Below are positions 8,045 through 17,551 of a stretch of DNA of 64,000 nucleotides, piece by piece; position 1 is the first letter of the stretch, and each line of letters opens with the position of its first letter. The stretch lies in contig NZ_JBFONT020000006.1 in assembly GCF_040779325.2 (NCBI RefSeq), forward strand, positions 1 through 64,000. Direction: 5' to 3'. The position numbers were made by a program, and so were the translations under genes. A model generated the notes under the pieces. That model did not search any database. It had not been told where the DNA came from and worked only from the letters and a program-made list of their open reading frames with translations. The stretch is from Aestuariibius violaceus (GTDB taxonomy: Bacteria; Pseudomonadota; Alphaproteobacteria; Rhodobacterales; Rhodobacteraceae).

Positions 8045-11000
8045 TGAAACGGCTCGCGCTCATAACCCTCCTCGCCTTGCCGCTCCCCGCCGCTGCGCAG
8101 GAGACGGCGCAGGAAGAGCGCGATGTCGGCCTGATCCAGGGCTTTATCGAGGAAAACCTCTCCGGCGTCAGCCGCACCGTCCGCATCGAAGGCTTCGACG
8201 GCGCGCTCAGCTCGCGCGCCACGATCGAGCGTCTGACGATCGCCGACGAGCAGGGCGTCTGGCTCCGGGCCGAGGACCTCGTGCTCGACTGGAACCGCTC
8301 CGCCCTCTTGCGCGGCCGGGTCGAGGTGAACGAGATGACCGCGGGCCTCATCGCTCTGCCCCGCACGCCCATTGCCGAGGCTACCGCGCCCTCACCCGAG
8401 GCCACGCCCTTCGCCTTGCCGGAATTGCCCGTCTCGATCCGCGTCGACGAGCTTCGCGCCGACCGCATCGAACTCGGCGCGCCGCTGGTGGGGCAGGAGC
8501 TGATCCTGTCCCTCACCGGCTCGGCCAGTCTCGCGGACGGCGACGGCCAAGCAAGCCTCCAAGCCGACCGTCTGGAAGGGCAGGAGGGCAGCTTCGCCCT
8601 GACCGGAAGCTATTCGAACGAAACGGATATCCTCGATCTCGACCTGACGTTTGCCGAGGCCGAGGATGGCATCGTCGCCACTAGGCTTGGCATCCCCGGC
8701 GCGCCCTCGCTGACGCTCGCCCTTCAGGGCACCGGCCCCCTCTCGGACTACACGGCCGACCTGCAGCTCGCAACGGGCGGGGTCGACCGGATCACGGGCG
8801 AGATCACGACGGCCACCGACGATGCAGGCCGCCGCTTCCGCCTGGACATCGACGGCGACATCGCTCCGCTCTTCGCCCCGGAATTCGAGGAGTTCTTCGG
8901 CCCGGATGTGTCCCTCGACGTGGCGGGTCGGCGGGCGGGCGACGGGTCGCTCAGTCTCGATACGCTCGACCTCTCGACCGACGCGCTGACGCTTTCAGGC
9001 TCCGCCGAGATCGACCCGGACCAGTGGCCCCGCCGCCTCGATTTGACGGGGGAGCTGCGCCATCCCGATGGTGGCCCCGTCACGATCCCCGCCTCGGGCG
9101 ATCCGATAACCGTGGGCGACGGGCAGCTTTCCGTCCAGTTCGACGCCGCCGAAGACGACCGCTGGACCGCCGAGATCCAGCTGTCGCAGATCGAGCGCCC
9201 GGGCCTCGCCATCGACCGGCTACGCCTCGATGGCGGCGGCCTGATCCGCCGGGGCGAGCGCTTTACCGCTACCCTCGATTACGGCGCCGAAGGTTTGACG
9301 CTTGATGATGTCGGCGCCGCCGAGGCGCTTGGCTCTGCCATCACAGGCGGCCTGCGGCTCGCCGCGCCAGCGGGCGCGCCCATCGAGATCACCGAGTTCA
9401 GTCTCACTGGTGCAGGCCTCGCCCTCGGCACGACCGCGACGATCGATCGCGACGACGGTTTCCGGACGGCTTACGACCTCTCTGCGACTGTCGAGGATCT
9501 GGCCCGCTTCTCCACGCTGGCCGGGCGCGAGCTTTCGGGCGATATCACGCTGACCTCCCAAGGCACTGTCACCCCCCTCGACGGCAGCTTCGACCTCACG
9601 ATCGACGGCGACACCGGCGATTTGGGCATCGGGATCGCCGAAGTGGACGGCCTGATCGATGGCGACGGCAGCCTTGCCCTCTCCGCCACCCGTGACACCG
9701 ACGGCACCCGGATCGAAAACCTGCGGATCGAAACCGACGACGCGCTCATCACCGGCTCTGCCGATCTTTCGAGCGATGGCAGCGACGCCTCGGTCGAGGC
9801 CGCGATCCGCGACCTTTCGGCTGTCCGCGATGGGCTGTCCGGCCGTGCCGAGCTGCGCGGCGACCTCGCGCAGACCGCCGATGGCGGGCTGACCGTCGAT
9901 ATCGGCCTCACCGGCCCCGGCGGGCTCGATACGGTGATCGACGCGACCGTCGCGCCGCGCGAGCTGGCCCGCCGGATCAGCGGCACGGCCCGGATCTCGG
10001 CCGATGACCTTTCGCCATATGCTACGCTGGCGCCGAATGGACTCGGCGGCGCGGTGTCCGTGGAACTCGTGGGCGGCGTAACCCCGGAGACGCTGCTTTT
10101 CGATGGCCGCATCTCTGGCGTGACGAGCGATCTGCAAACCGGCCTCGCCGATCTCGACCGGCTGCTCGACGGCACCGGGCGCCTCGACATCGCGGCCCGC
10201 AGGGACAGGGACGGGATCACGCTTGACCGGCTGCGCGTCGCCTATCCGCTGCTCTCGGCCGATCTGACCGGTCAGGCGACGGAACCGGGGCCGATCGACG
10301 GCCCGCCCAGCCTCGACACGCTCGGCACGGTCTCGCTCGCCGGCTCGGTGAACGCCGAAGACCTGTCGGTCTTCAGCGACCTCGCCGGGCGCCCGCTCGA
10401 CGGGAGCGTCTCGCTGACGCTCGACGCCAGCGCAGAGCCCGAAGACCTGTTCTTCGACATCGACGTGACCGGCACGACCGAGGATCTTGCCGCCGGGATC
10501 CCGCAGCTCGATCCCCTCATCGACGGACGCGGCATCATCACGGCGCGGGCCAGCCGCGATGCCGAGGCGCTGCGCATCGACGACCTGCGCCTGGACTTCG
10601 TGGGCATCGACCTGACCGCCTCGGGCTCCACCGCCGAGGGCGCGGGCCGCGGGCGCTTCGACCTGCGCGTCCCCGATCTGAGCCTGATCGACGCGGCGCT
10701 CAGCGGTGCGGCCTCGGTGACCGGCACCGCCGACCGGTCCGCCACGGGGGTCTGGTCCATCGATGCCGATGCGACCGGCCCCGGCGGCCTCGACGCGCTG
10801 ATCGATGCCGAGGTCGGACCCCGGGAAGACGGCTTCCCGCTGCGCGCCGACGCCAATCTCCGGGCAAGCAACCTGTCTGCCTACAGGCAGATTGCCGGCC
10901 TCCCGCTCAGCGGTGCCGTCGAGGCGCAGACGACGGTCCGCGGCACGCTTGAAAACGGCACCTACGACATCACCGCCAATGCCACCACGCAATCTCTCGC

Positions 11001-12636
11001 GATCGGCCAGCAGGCCGTCGACACGCTCCTCGCCGGGTCCGGCCGCATTACCTTCCAAGGCGCCCGCCGGGCCGACGGCACGCTTGTCCTCGACCAGTTC
11101 GACGCCGTCTATCCGAACATCACCGTCGACGCCGACGGCTCTCTCGACGGCGGGACCAGCCGCGCCCGGTTCGACGCACGGCTTGCCGATATCGGGCTCT
11201 TCGTCCCCGAACTCAGCGGCCCGGCCACCGCCGATGGCACCGCCACCCTACGTCCAGGCGGCGAGATCGTGCTCGACGCGGCGCTGACCGGCCCGGCCGG
11301 CACCCGCGCCACCGTCGCCGGGACCATCCAGGGCAACAATCTGAACCTGCGCACCAGCGGCGCCGTGCCCCTTGGCCTGGCCAACCCGTTCGTCGAACCG
11401 CGCCAGCTTTCCGGCACCGCCCAGTTCGACCTCTCCGTCGCCGGGCCGCCCGCGCTCAGCTCCGTCAGCGGGCGGATCGCGACGAGTGGCGCGCGCGTTT
11501 CCCTCCCGACGCTGGGACGGGCCGCCGAGAACGTCGCGCTCACCGCCAACCTCGCGGGCGGCACCGCCACGCTTGAGACCACGGGCCGGGTCTCGACCGG
11601 CGGCACGATCGCCGCCTCCGGCACAATCGGCCTCGACGCGCCCTTCCCTGCGAACCTCACAGCCCGCCTCAATCAGGCGAGCCTCATCGACCCCCAGCTC
11701 TACGAAACCACCGTTGACGGTCAGGTCAGCATCCAGGGTCCGCTGGCAGGCGGGGCGGCGATCAGCGGCCAGATCGACCTCGGCACCAGCGAAATCCGCA
11801 TCCCCTCCTCCTCGCTCGGCGGGCTCGGGACGCTGCCCGACATCGTCCACGTCAACCCGCCGCCCGCGGTGCAGGAAACCCGGCGCCGCGCCGGGCTGCT
11901 CCCGTCCCAGCAGGCGGAAACCGGCACCGGCACCACCCGCCCCTACCCGCTCGACATCCTCGTCCGCGCGCCCGCCCGGATCTTCGTCCGTGGCCGCGGC
12001 CTCGATGCGGAACTGGGCGGCCAGCTTCGGATCGGCGGCACCACGGCCGAGGTCATCCCCCAGGGCCGGTTCGAACTGATCCGCGGGCGCCTCGACATCC
12101 TCGGCCAGCGCTTCCAGCTTGACGAGGGGGCGATCACCTTGCTCGGTGATTTCGTCCCGAACATCCGCCTCGTCGCGGTCACCGAAACCGACACGACGAC
12201 GATCAGCATCATCGTCGAAGGCTCCATCGACGATCCGGATATCCGCTTCACCTCCTCCCCCGAACTGCCCGAGGAAGAGGTGCTGGCCCAGCTCCTCTTC
12301 GGGCGCGACCTCGACAGCATCTCGCCGCTGCAGGCCGTGCAGCTGGCCTCCGCTGTGTCCACGCTGGCGGGCGGCGGCGGCGGCGGACTTGTGGGTGATC
12401 TGCGCGAACAGACGGGCCTCGCCGATCTCGACATCACGACCGGAGAGGATGGCAGCGCCGCCCTCCGCGCGGGCGCCTACCTTTCCGAAAACATCTATAC
12501 CGACGTCACCGTGGGCTCGACCGGCGACGCGGAAATCTCGCTGAACCTCGACATCACGCGCTCGCTGACCGCGCGCGGCACGGTCGGCTCGGACGGGGAA
12601 ACCGGGCTCGGGATCTTCTTCGAACGCGATTACTGA
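8044..12636 (+). CDS. tamB: TamB, translocation/assembly module AsmA-like protein
   Basis: A 1530-residue protein with an N-terminal signal/anchor (LALITLLALPLPAAAQ), then a very long series of amphipathic beta strands with many diverged repeats, many of them carrying a LDRLRV-type strand and a TGPGGLD or SLAGS-like segment. This is expected for the lipid-binding beta groove of AsmA-like bridge proteins. The C-terminal TamB (DUF490) domain is clear, with RFELIRGRLDILGQRF and LPEEEVLAQLLFGRDL. It probably spans the periplasm from the inner membrane to TamA and carries lipids or helps assemble outer-membrane proteins. ATG at 8044 overlaps the tamA stop. Its last seven bases overlap the convergent UdgX gene. 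Confidence 0.92.
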   Translation: MKRLALITLLALPLPAAAQETAQEERDVGLIQGFIEENLSGVSRTVRIEGFDGALSSRATIERLTIADEQGVWLRAEDLVLDWNRSALLRGRVEVNEMTAGLIALPRTPIAEATAPSPEATPFALPELPVSIRVDELRADRIELGAPLVGQELILSLTGSASLADGDGQASLQADRLEGQEGSFALTGSYSNETDILDLDLTFAEAEDGIVATRLGIPGAPSLTLALQGTGPLSDYTADLQLATGGVDRITGEITTATDDAGRRFRLDIDGDIAPLFAPEFEEFFGPDVSLDVAGRRAGDGSLSLDTLDLSTDALTLSGSAEIDPDQWPRRLDLTGELRHPDGGPVTIPASGDPITVGDGQLSVQFDAAEDDRWTAEIQLSQIERPGLAIDRLRLDGGGLIRRGERFTATLDYGAEGLTLDDVGAAEALGSAITGGLRLAAPAGAPIEITEFSLTGAGLALGTTATIDRDDGFRTAYDLSATVEDLARFSTLAGRELSGDITLTSQGTVTPLDGSFDLTIDGDTGDLGIGIAEVDGLIDGDGSLALSATRDTDGTRIENLRIETDDALITGSADLSSDGSDASVEAAIRDLSAVRDGLSGRAELRGDLAQTADGGLTVDIGLTGPGGLDTVIDATVAPRELARRISGTARISADDLSPYATLAPNGLGGAVSVELVGGVTPETLLFDGRISGVTSDLQTGLADLDRLLDGTGRLDIAARRDRDGITLDRLRVAYPLLSADLTGQATEPGPIDGPPSLDTLGTVSLAGSVNAEDLSVFSDLAGRPLDGSVSLTLDASAEPEDLFFDIDVTGTTEDLAAGIPQLDPLIDGRGIITARASRDAEALRIDDLRLDFVGIDLTASGSTAEGAGRGRFDLRVPDLSLIDAALSGAASVTGTADRSATGVWSIDADATGPGGLDALIDAEVGPREDGFPLRADANLRASNLSAYRQIAGLPLSGAVEAQTTVRGTLENGTYDITANATTQSLAIGQQAVDTLLAGSGRITFQGARRADGTLVLDQFDAVYPNITVDADGSLDGGTSRARFDARLADIGLFVPELSGPATADGTATLRPGGEIVLDAALTGPAGTRATVAGTIQGNNLNLRTSGAVPLGLANPFVEPRQLSGTAQFDLSVAGPPALSSVSGRIATSGARVSLPTLGRAAENVALTANLAGGTATLETTGRVSTGGTIAASGTIGLDAPFPANLTARLNQASLIDPQLYETTVDGQVSIQGPLAGGAAISGQIDLGTSEIRIPSSSLGGLGTLPDIVHVNPPPAVQETRRRAGLLPSQQAETGTGTTRPYPLDILVRAPARIFVRGRGLDAELGGQLRIGGTTAEVIPQGRFELIRGRLDILGQRFQLDEGAITLLGDFVPNIRLVAVTETDTTTISIIVEGSIDDPDIRFTSSPELPEEEVLAQLLFGRDLDSISPLQAVQLASAVSTLAGGGGGGLVGDLREQTGLADLDITTGEDGSAALRAGAYLSENIYTDVTVGSTGDAEISLNLDITRSLTARGTVGSDGETGLGIFFERDY

Positions 12637-14072
12637 GCGGCGGTGAGCGCCGGCAGCCGCGTCATCGCCGCCGTCAGATCCGCCACGAAGGCCGCTTCCT
12701 CTGCCTGCCGCCTGTCCGCCGGAACGCGCAGGATGAAGGACGGGTGGACGGTGACAAAGACGGGATGCCCCGACAGCCCGGCCTCAATCCCACCCCGCCG
12801 CTTGAGGATCCCCGCGCCGTTCCCAGTCAGCGCGCGGAGCGCCGTCGCGCCCATCGCCAGGATCAGCTTCGGCCGGACCAGCGCAATCTCCTGCTCCAGC
12901 CACCAGCGGCACTGGTCGATCTCGCCGGTCGCGGGCGACTGGTGAATGCGACGTTTACCGCGGATCGTGAACTTGAAATGCTTGACCGCATTGGTGACGT
13001 AGCTCGCCTGCCGGTCGAGCCCCGCACGTCCGGCCAGCTGATCGAACAACTGCCCCGCAGGCCCGACGAAGGGCCGCCCGGCCAGATCCTCCCTATCCCC
13101 CGGCTGCTCGCCCACCACCATCAGATCCGCACCCGCCGGCCCCTCGCCGAACACCAGCTGCGTGGCGCAGCCATGCAGCGGGCACCGCGCGCACCCGTGC
13201 GCCTCGCGCTCCAGCGCCTCCAAAGATGTGGCGGGTTCCGTCACGGACACCTCCCTCACCCGGGCCGAGATCCTGTCGGCCCCGGCCGCCGGTAGCGTCG
13301 GCGCCGCCTCCTGCATCGCCCGGCTGCGCGCCTCAGCGTTGGCGATCAGTTGGGGAATAAGCTCCGCCTCCGGAAGGTTCCGCCAGTATTTCTTGGGCAT
13401 TTCCGAGGTCATGGCCTTCACCTTCAGCCGCGCCGGGTTGAAGATGCTGGCGTAGTAGGTCCGCCACAGATCCTCGGTCGCATCGGCCAGGCGCGGCCTC
13501 TCAGGCGGTGTCGGGTCGAGCGTCACGGCGCCCTCCACATGGTGGATCGACATCTCTGGCGTGGCGATCACCCAATCCATATCGGCGAACCGGCGGGCGA
13601 AGAACCCGGCGATCGGCTCGCAGATATGGTGATCGGGCTCGAACCAGGCGACGAAGGATCGGCGCGCGCCCATCCCGTCGACCTCGCGGAACCGGACGAA
13701 GGCCTTCATCTTGTGCATATCCCGGCGGACGGCCTTGGCCAGCCGCTCCAGATGGGCGACCTCCGGGTCACCGCGATCGGCCATCAGGCGCGGCTCGGCC
13801 TGCAGCCGCAGCAGCAGCCGGTAAAGGCGCGAGAACCGGTCGCGGTCGGAATGCCAGATCACCGTTTCGGCAAGGCCGAGGAAAGACTTCGTTGCCCGCA
13901 CCTTGTGCCGCGCCTCGGGCAGCGGGCCGGTCTCGGTCACGAACAGGCCGCCGCCCTCGCCTTCCAGAAACCAGTCGATCCGCTCGGGCCGCAGCCGCAT
14001 GGCCGCCGCGTCCCGCGCTGAATCGCGCCAGCGGGCAAACGGCCCGATCCGCGGCAGGGCGACCTGCTGCAT
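12630..14072 (-). CDS. udgX: UdgX-type uracil-DNA glycosylase fused to a DUF4130 domain
   Basis: A 480-residue two-domain protein. The N-terminal ~270 residues match the DUF4130 (TIGR03915) repair-associated domain, with HKVRATKSFLGLAETVIWHS and ARRFADMDWVIATP segments. The C-terminal ~200 residues are a family-4-like uracil-DNA glycosylase: paired cysteines in CARCPLHGC, motif A GEQPGDREDLAGRPFVGPAG, and HPSFILR near the end. It carries the UdgX-specific loop RGKRRIHQSPA; in UdgX the histidine of this R-loop attaches covalently to the abasic site after uracil removal (family knowledge). The gene overlaps the upstream radical SAM gene as ATGA, the known partner arrangement, so it shares the LexA-controlled promoter. 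Confidence 0.92.
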   Translation of the reverse strand: MQQVALPRIGPFARWRDSARDAAAMRLRPERIDWFLEGEGGGLFVTETGPLPEARHKVRATKSFLGLAETVIWHSDRDRFSRLYRLLLRLQAEPRLMADRGDPEVAHLERLAKAVRRDMHKMKAFVRFREVDGMGARRSFVAWFEPDHHICEPIAGFFARRFADMDWVIATPEMSIHHVEGAVTLDPTPPERPRLADATEDLWRTYYASIFNPARLKVKAMTSEMPKKYWRNLPEAELIPQLIANAEARSRAMQEAAPTLPAAGADRISARVREVSVTEPATSLEALEREAHGCARCPLHGCATQLVFGEGPAGADLMVVGEQPGDREDLAGRPFVGPAGQLFDQLAGRAGLDRQASYVTNAVKHFKFTIRGKRRIHQSPATGEIDQCRWWLEQEIALVRPKLILAMGATALRALTGNGAGILKRRGGIEAGLSGHPVFVTVHPSFILRVPADRRQAEEAAFVADLTAAMTRLPALTAAQ

Positions 14073-15301
14073 CAGATCAGCTGCAGCTGCTCGGGCGCCG
14101 GGGTGAACCGCGCCCGCAGATCGGCCGCCTCCAGCGCCGCACCGGGCGACCAGCCCGGCAACGTCACGAAACTGCGCGCCGTCTTCATGTTCGCACCGAT
14201 CCGCACCAGATCCTCGTAGCGCAGCGTCTTGGTCCGCCGGGTCTTCAGCACGCGGCCCACGGTCCTGGTCCCGAAGCCCGGCACGCGCAGAAGGGCCTCG
14301 CGATCCGCCCGGTTGGGATCGACGGGGAACAGGTGCCGGTTGCGCAAGGCCCAGGCGAGCTTGGGGTCGACGGCCAAATCCAGCATCGCCCCGTTCGAGG
14401 CAACCTCGCCCGCATCGAACCCATAGAACCGGATCAACCAGTCCGCCTGGTAAAGCCGGTGTTCCCGCATCAATGGCGGGCGGGCCAGCGGCAGCGTGGC
14501 CGACGCATCGGGGATCGGCGAAAAGGCCGAGTAATAGACCCGCTTCAGCTTGTAGGCACTGTAAAGCCGCTCCGAATTCCGCAGCACATCCGCGTCCGAG
14601 GCATCATCCGCCCCCACGATCAGCTGCGTCGACTGCCCCGCCGGCGCGAACCGCCCCTTCCGGCGCCCGGTATGGCTGCGCTCGCCGAACTCCGCCGTCT
14701 TCAACCGCACATCGCCCATGGCGCGGCGGATCCGGTCGGGATCCTTCTCGGGCGCATAGGCCTTCACCCCGGCATCGGTCGGCAACTCGATATTGATCGA
14801 CAGCCGGTCGGCATAAAGCCCCGCCTCCTCGATCAGTTCGGGCGCCGCGTCCGGGATCGTCTTGAGGTGGATATAGCCGCGGAAGTTGTGTTCGGTTCTG
14901 AGCGTGCGCGCCACGCGCACAAGCTGCTCCATCGTATAATCCGGCGACCGGATGATGCCCGAGGACAGGAACAGCCCTTCGATATAGTTCCGCCGGTAGA
15001 ATTCGATGGTCAGGAAGACCACGTCCTCCGGCGTGAAGCGGGCGCGCTCGACATTGGAGGACACCCGGTTCACGCAATAGGCGCAGTCATAGACGCAGAA
15101 ATTCGTGAGCAGGATCTTCAGAAGGCTGATGCAGCGCCCGTCCGGGGCGTAGGCGTGGCAGATGCCCGACCCCTCCGTCGACCCCAGCCCGTTGCCGCCC
15201 AGCGAAGTGCGTTTTGCCGTGCCAGATGACGCGCAGGAGGCATCATACTTTGCGGCATCCGCCAGAATGGCGAGCTTCTCCTGAAGTGTCTTTGCGGCCA
15301 T
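14072..15301 (-). CDS. Putative DNA modification/repair radical SAM protein
   Basis: A 409-residue radical SAM enzyme of the TIGR03916 type, predicted to work with the downstream UdgX/DUF4130 protein in DNA repair. The cluster-binding CX3CX2C motif is seen in NFCVYDCAYCVNR near residue 65, and the C-terminus has a helix-hairpin-helix DNA-binding motif (LLRVPGFGTRTVGRVL). A leading CASSGTAKRTSLGG segment is also typical of the family. The reaction is not established as far as I know. The ATG at 15301 lies only three bases from a LexA box and without a clear ribosome site, so the message may be leaderless. An in-frame overlap with udgX implies coupled translation. Confidence 0.88.
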   Translation of the reverse strand: MAAKTLQEKLAILADAAKYDASCASSGTAKRTSLGGNGLGSTEGSGICHAYAPDGRCISLLKILLTNFCVYDCAYCVNRVSSNVERARFTPEDVVFLTIEFYRRNYIEGLFLSSGIIRSPDYTMEQLVRVARTLRTEHNFRGYIHLKTIPDAAPELIEEAGLYADRLSINIELPTDAGVKAYAPEKDPDRIRRAMGDVRLKTAEFGERSHTGRRKGRFAPAGQSTQLIVGADDASDADVLRNSERLYSAYKLKRVYYSAFSPIPDASATLPLARPPLMREHRLYQADWLIRFYGFDAGEVASNGAMLDLAVDPKLAWALRNRHLFPVDPNRADREALLRVPGFGTRTVGRVLKTRRTKTLRYEDLVRIGANMKTARSFVTLPGWSPGAALEAADLRARFTPAPEQLQLI

Positions 15302-15303
15302 AT

Positions 15304-15318
15304 GTTCTTGTTATGTTC
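15304..15318 (-). promoter_or_regulatory. LexA (SOS) box overlapping the promoter of the radical SAM-udgX operon
   Basis: GTTC at 15304-15307 and GTTC at 15315-15318 are separated by exactly seven bases, the alphaproteobacterial LexA operator GTTC-N7-GTTC (GAAC-N7-GAAC on the gene strand). On the minus strand TTGCTT (15336-15331), a 17-base spacer and TAACAA (15313-15308) form a promoter; its -10 is inside the box, so LexA would block RNA polymerase directly. Transcription would begin about at the ATG. Confidence 0.8.
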
Positions 15319-15422
15319 ACAAAGATCGCAAAGCAAGCACCCCTTTTGCCGCACGCGCCCTTCACCGCAGGTGAGCCAGCCACCGCCGGGCCGCCCGCTC
15401 CGGCAACCTCGAGAAGACCGCG

Positions 15423-17513
15423 TCAGGCCACCGCTTCCAGGATCGCAACCTCCGTCTCGCCCGCGGGCTTCGGGGCACCCCAGAGATAGCCCTGCCCACG
15501 GTCGCATCCAAAGCCCGAGACGATCCGCGCCTGCTCCTCCGTCTCGATCCCCTCCACGACGATCTTCATGCCGAGCCCCGTGGCAATATCGACGATTGCG
15601 TCCAGCACGAACTGCGCCTCGCTCGATTGTTCGATTTCGGTGACGAAGGACCGGTCGATTTTCAGCTCGTCGGCCGAGATCCGGCGCAGATAAGCAAGGC
15701 TGGAATAGCCGGTCCCGAAATCATCAAGAGAGATCTTCACACCCAGCGCCGACAGGTCTGCCAGGATCGCCTGCACGCCTTCCCAATCGTCGAGCATCAC
15801 GGTTTCTGTGATCTCCAGCGTGAGAAGGGAGGGGTTGAAGTCCAGATCGGCCAGCAGATCGGCGACCGCTGTCACGATGTCGCGGTTGCTGAAATGAAGC
15901 GCCGAAAGGTTCACGCTGATCGCATAATCCCGCCCCGTAACACGGTTCCAGCTGGCCACCTGCCGGACCGCATCACCCAGCACCAGAAGGTCGAGGTCGA
16001 CGATCAGACGTGTCTCTTCGGCAAGCGGCAGAAAGTCGGCGGGAGAGATCACCCTTCCCTGATGGCGCCAGCGGATCAGCGCCTCGAAGCCGTAGACGTA
16101 CCCGTCGGCAAGATCGACCTTGGGCTGGAAGGCGACGAAGAACTCGTCGTCCTCGATGGCGCGCGGAATGGAATCCAGCAATTCGCGCCGCCTTGCATGG
16201 CGCTGCTCCAGCTCCGGCGTGTACGTCACGAATTGCTCGTGCGACCGGTACTTCGCCTCGGACAAGGCAAGCTCGACGGCTCGGATCATGCCGTCAGTCG
16301 ACAGATGCCCTTCAGCCCGCAGCGTGTCGCTGCCCGCCCGCCCGATCGCCGTCTTCACGAAGACCCGGTTCGTGCCGTCCCGGATCGACATCTCTTCGAT
16401 GCTTGAACAGATCTGGCTGCCATCCTCCTGCGCGAAAAGCGGCAGGACCAGCGCGAATTCATCCGCGCCCAGATGGACAGCCTCGCCCCCGCTGCGACCG
16501 GCGAGCGCCCTCAGCCGCTCGGACAGGGCCCGGAGCACGGCATCGCCCGTCGCGTGGCCGTAGCGTTCGTTGATCTCACCGAAGCGACTGACATCGATGA
16601 GCAGCAGTTGGAAATCCTCGAACCGCGTGATCCGGTCACCAAGAAAATGGTGAAGCTGCGACCGGTTGGGCAGTCCCGTCAGCGGGTCGGTGCGCGACAG
16701 GTATTCGGCGTGCCGCTCGGCCTTTTCGCGCCCGATGCGGATGCCGACCTCCCGCCGCAAAACGAGGACGAGCGCCGAAAACGCCCCCAGCATCGCAAGG
16801 ACCGCCGCGTAGATTGACGCCGTGAAGAAGGCGAGCGTGCGTTCCTGCTTCAAAAACGCCGCCTCACGCTCCTCGGCGAGGAGATGGAAGTACCGGATGA
16901 TCGTGTATTTCGTCCGTTCGCGATGCCCGGAAAACGTCACTTCAAGCGTCACCGGGTCAGCGAAATCCGCTTCGATCGCAGCCTTTGCCGCCGCAATCGT
17001 CGCCGCGAGATTCTCTTCTGCGCGCCCGGAAGCCGCCACCGTCCCGCTGCTTTCAAAGACCTCGCTCAGCCGGTCGGCATAGCGTTCCAGATTGCGCAGG
17101 GCACCGGCGAAATCGGTGATCACATGTTTGGGGACCGCCCGCCCGTCCTCGGTCCAGGCAATCTCCTGCAAGCGATAGTGAAGACGGTCGATCAGCGTCA
17201 GCACGGCAATCCCCGTCCGCAACTCCGGCGCTTCGCTGTGATTGCCCTGTATGGCGAGCTTTTGACGCACAACATGAACTTCGTAGGCCGCAAAGGCAGC
17301 GAAAAGTGTCATGATCCCAAGGGCCACCATCGTGCCGCGGGTCGTTGCCAGCAGGCGTGACAGGCGCGCGATCACCGGCAGCCCCAAGCGGCTTGCGCCA
17401 GGCCAGAGGAGGGTCGAGCCGTGCAGGGCGGAGCATAGAACTGGGCAGCCATTGAAACGCCTTTGCTTCAAAAGAAACCGATGCCCCGATCCTTGCCGCA
17501 TGAAGCTGAACAA
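15423..17513 (-). CDS. Membrane GGDEF-EAL cyclic-di-GMP signalling protein
   Basis: About 690 residues. A transmembrane segment near residues 52-75 and another near 215-240 flank a periplasmic sensing region. A GGDEF domain follows (RTDPLTGLPNR), and then an EAL domain. The catalytic GGDEF loop reads LGADEF, so its second glycine is alanine and cyclase activity may be reduced. The EAL domain looks intact: FEALIRWRH, ITETVML, DDFGTGYSSL and VVEGIETEEQ. It most likely hydrolyses c-di-GMP. The longest frame begins with TTG at 17513; an ATG four codons later is equally possible. It starts 38 bases after the end of the ABC ATPase gene on the same strand and may be read through from it. Confidence 0.85.
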   Translation of the reverse strand: MFSFMRQGSGHRFLLKQRRFNGCPVLCSALHGSTLLWPGASRLGLPVIARLSRLLATTRGTMVALGIMTLFAAFAAYEVHVVRQKLAIQGNHSEAPELRTGIAVLTLIDRLHYRLQEIAWTEDGRAVPKHVITDFAGALRNLERYADRLSEVFESSGTVAASGRAEENLAATIAAAKAAIEADFADPVTLEVTFSGHRERTKYTIIRYFHLLAEEREAAFLKQERTLAFFTASIYAAVLAMLGAFSALVLVLRREVGIRIGREKAERHAEYLSRTDPLTGLPNRSQLHHFLGDRITRFEDFQLLLIDVSRFGEINERYGHATGDAVLRALSERLRALAGRSGGEAVHLGADEFALVLPLFAQEDGSQICSSIEEMSIRDGTNRVFVKTAIGRAGSDTLRAEGHLSTDGMIRAVELALSEAKYRSHEQFVTYTPELEQRHARRRELLDSIPRAIEDDEFFVAFQPKVDLADGYVYGFEALIRWRHQGRVISPADFLPLAEETRLIVDLDLLVLGDAVRQVASWNRVTGRDYAISVNLSALHFSNRDIVTAVADLLADLDFNPSLLTLEITETVMLDDWEGVQAILADLSALGVKISLDDFGTGYSSLAYLRRISADELKIDRSFVTEIEQSSEAQFVLDAIVDIATGLGMKIVVEGIETEEQARIVSGFGCDRGQGYLWGAPKPAGETEVAILEAVA

Positions 17514-17551
17514 AATGTGAACACTAGAAATTGAAATGAGTTTCGTTCAAC

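Noticed and set aside
9220..11058. A 612-codon open frame on the minus strand inside tamB
   Set aside because: It mirrors the tamB codon pattern in high-GC DNA, has no family features or ribosome site and lies fully within a well-supported gene.
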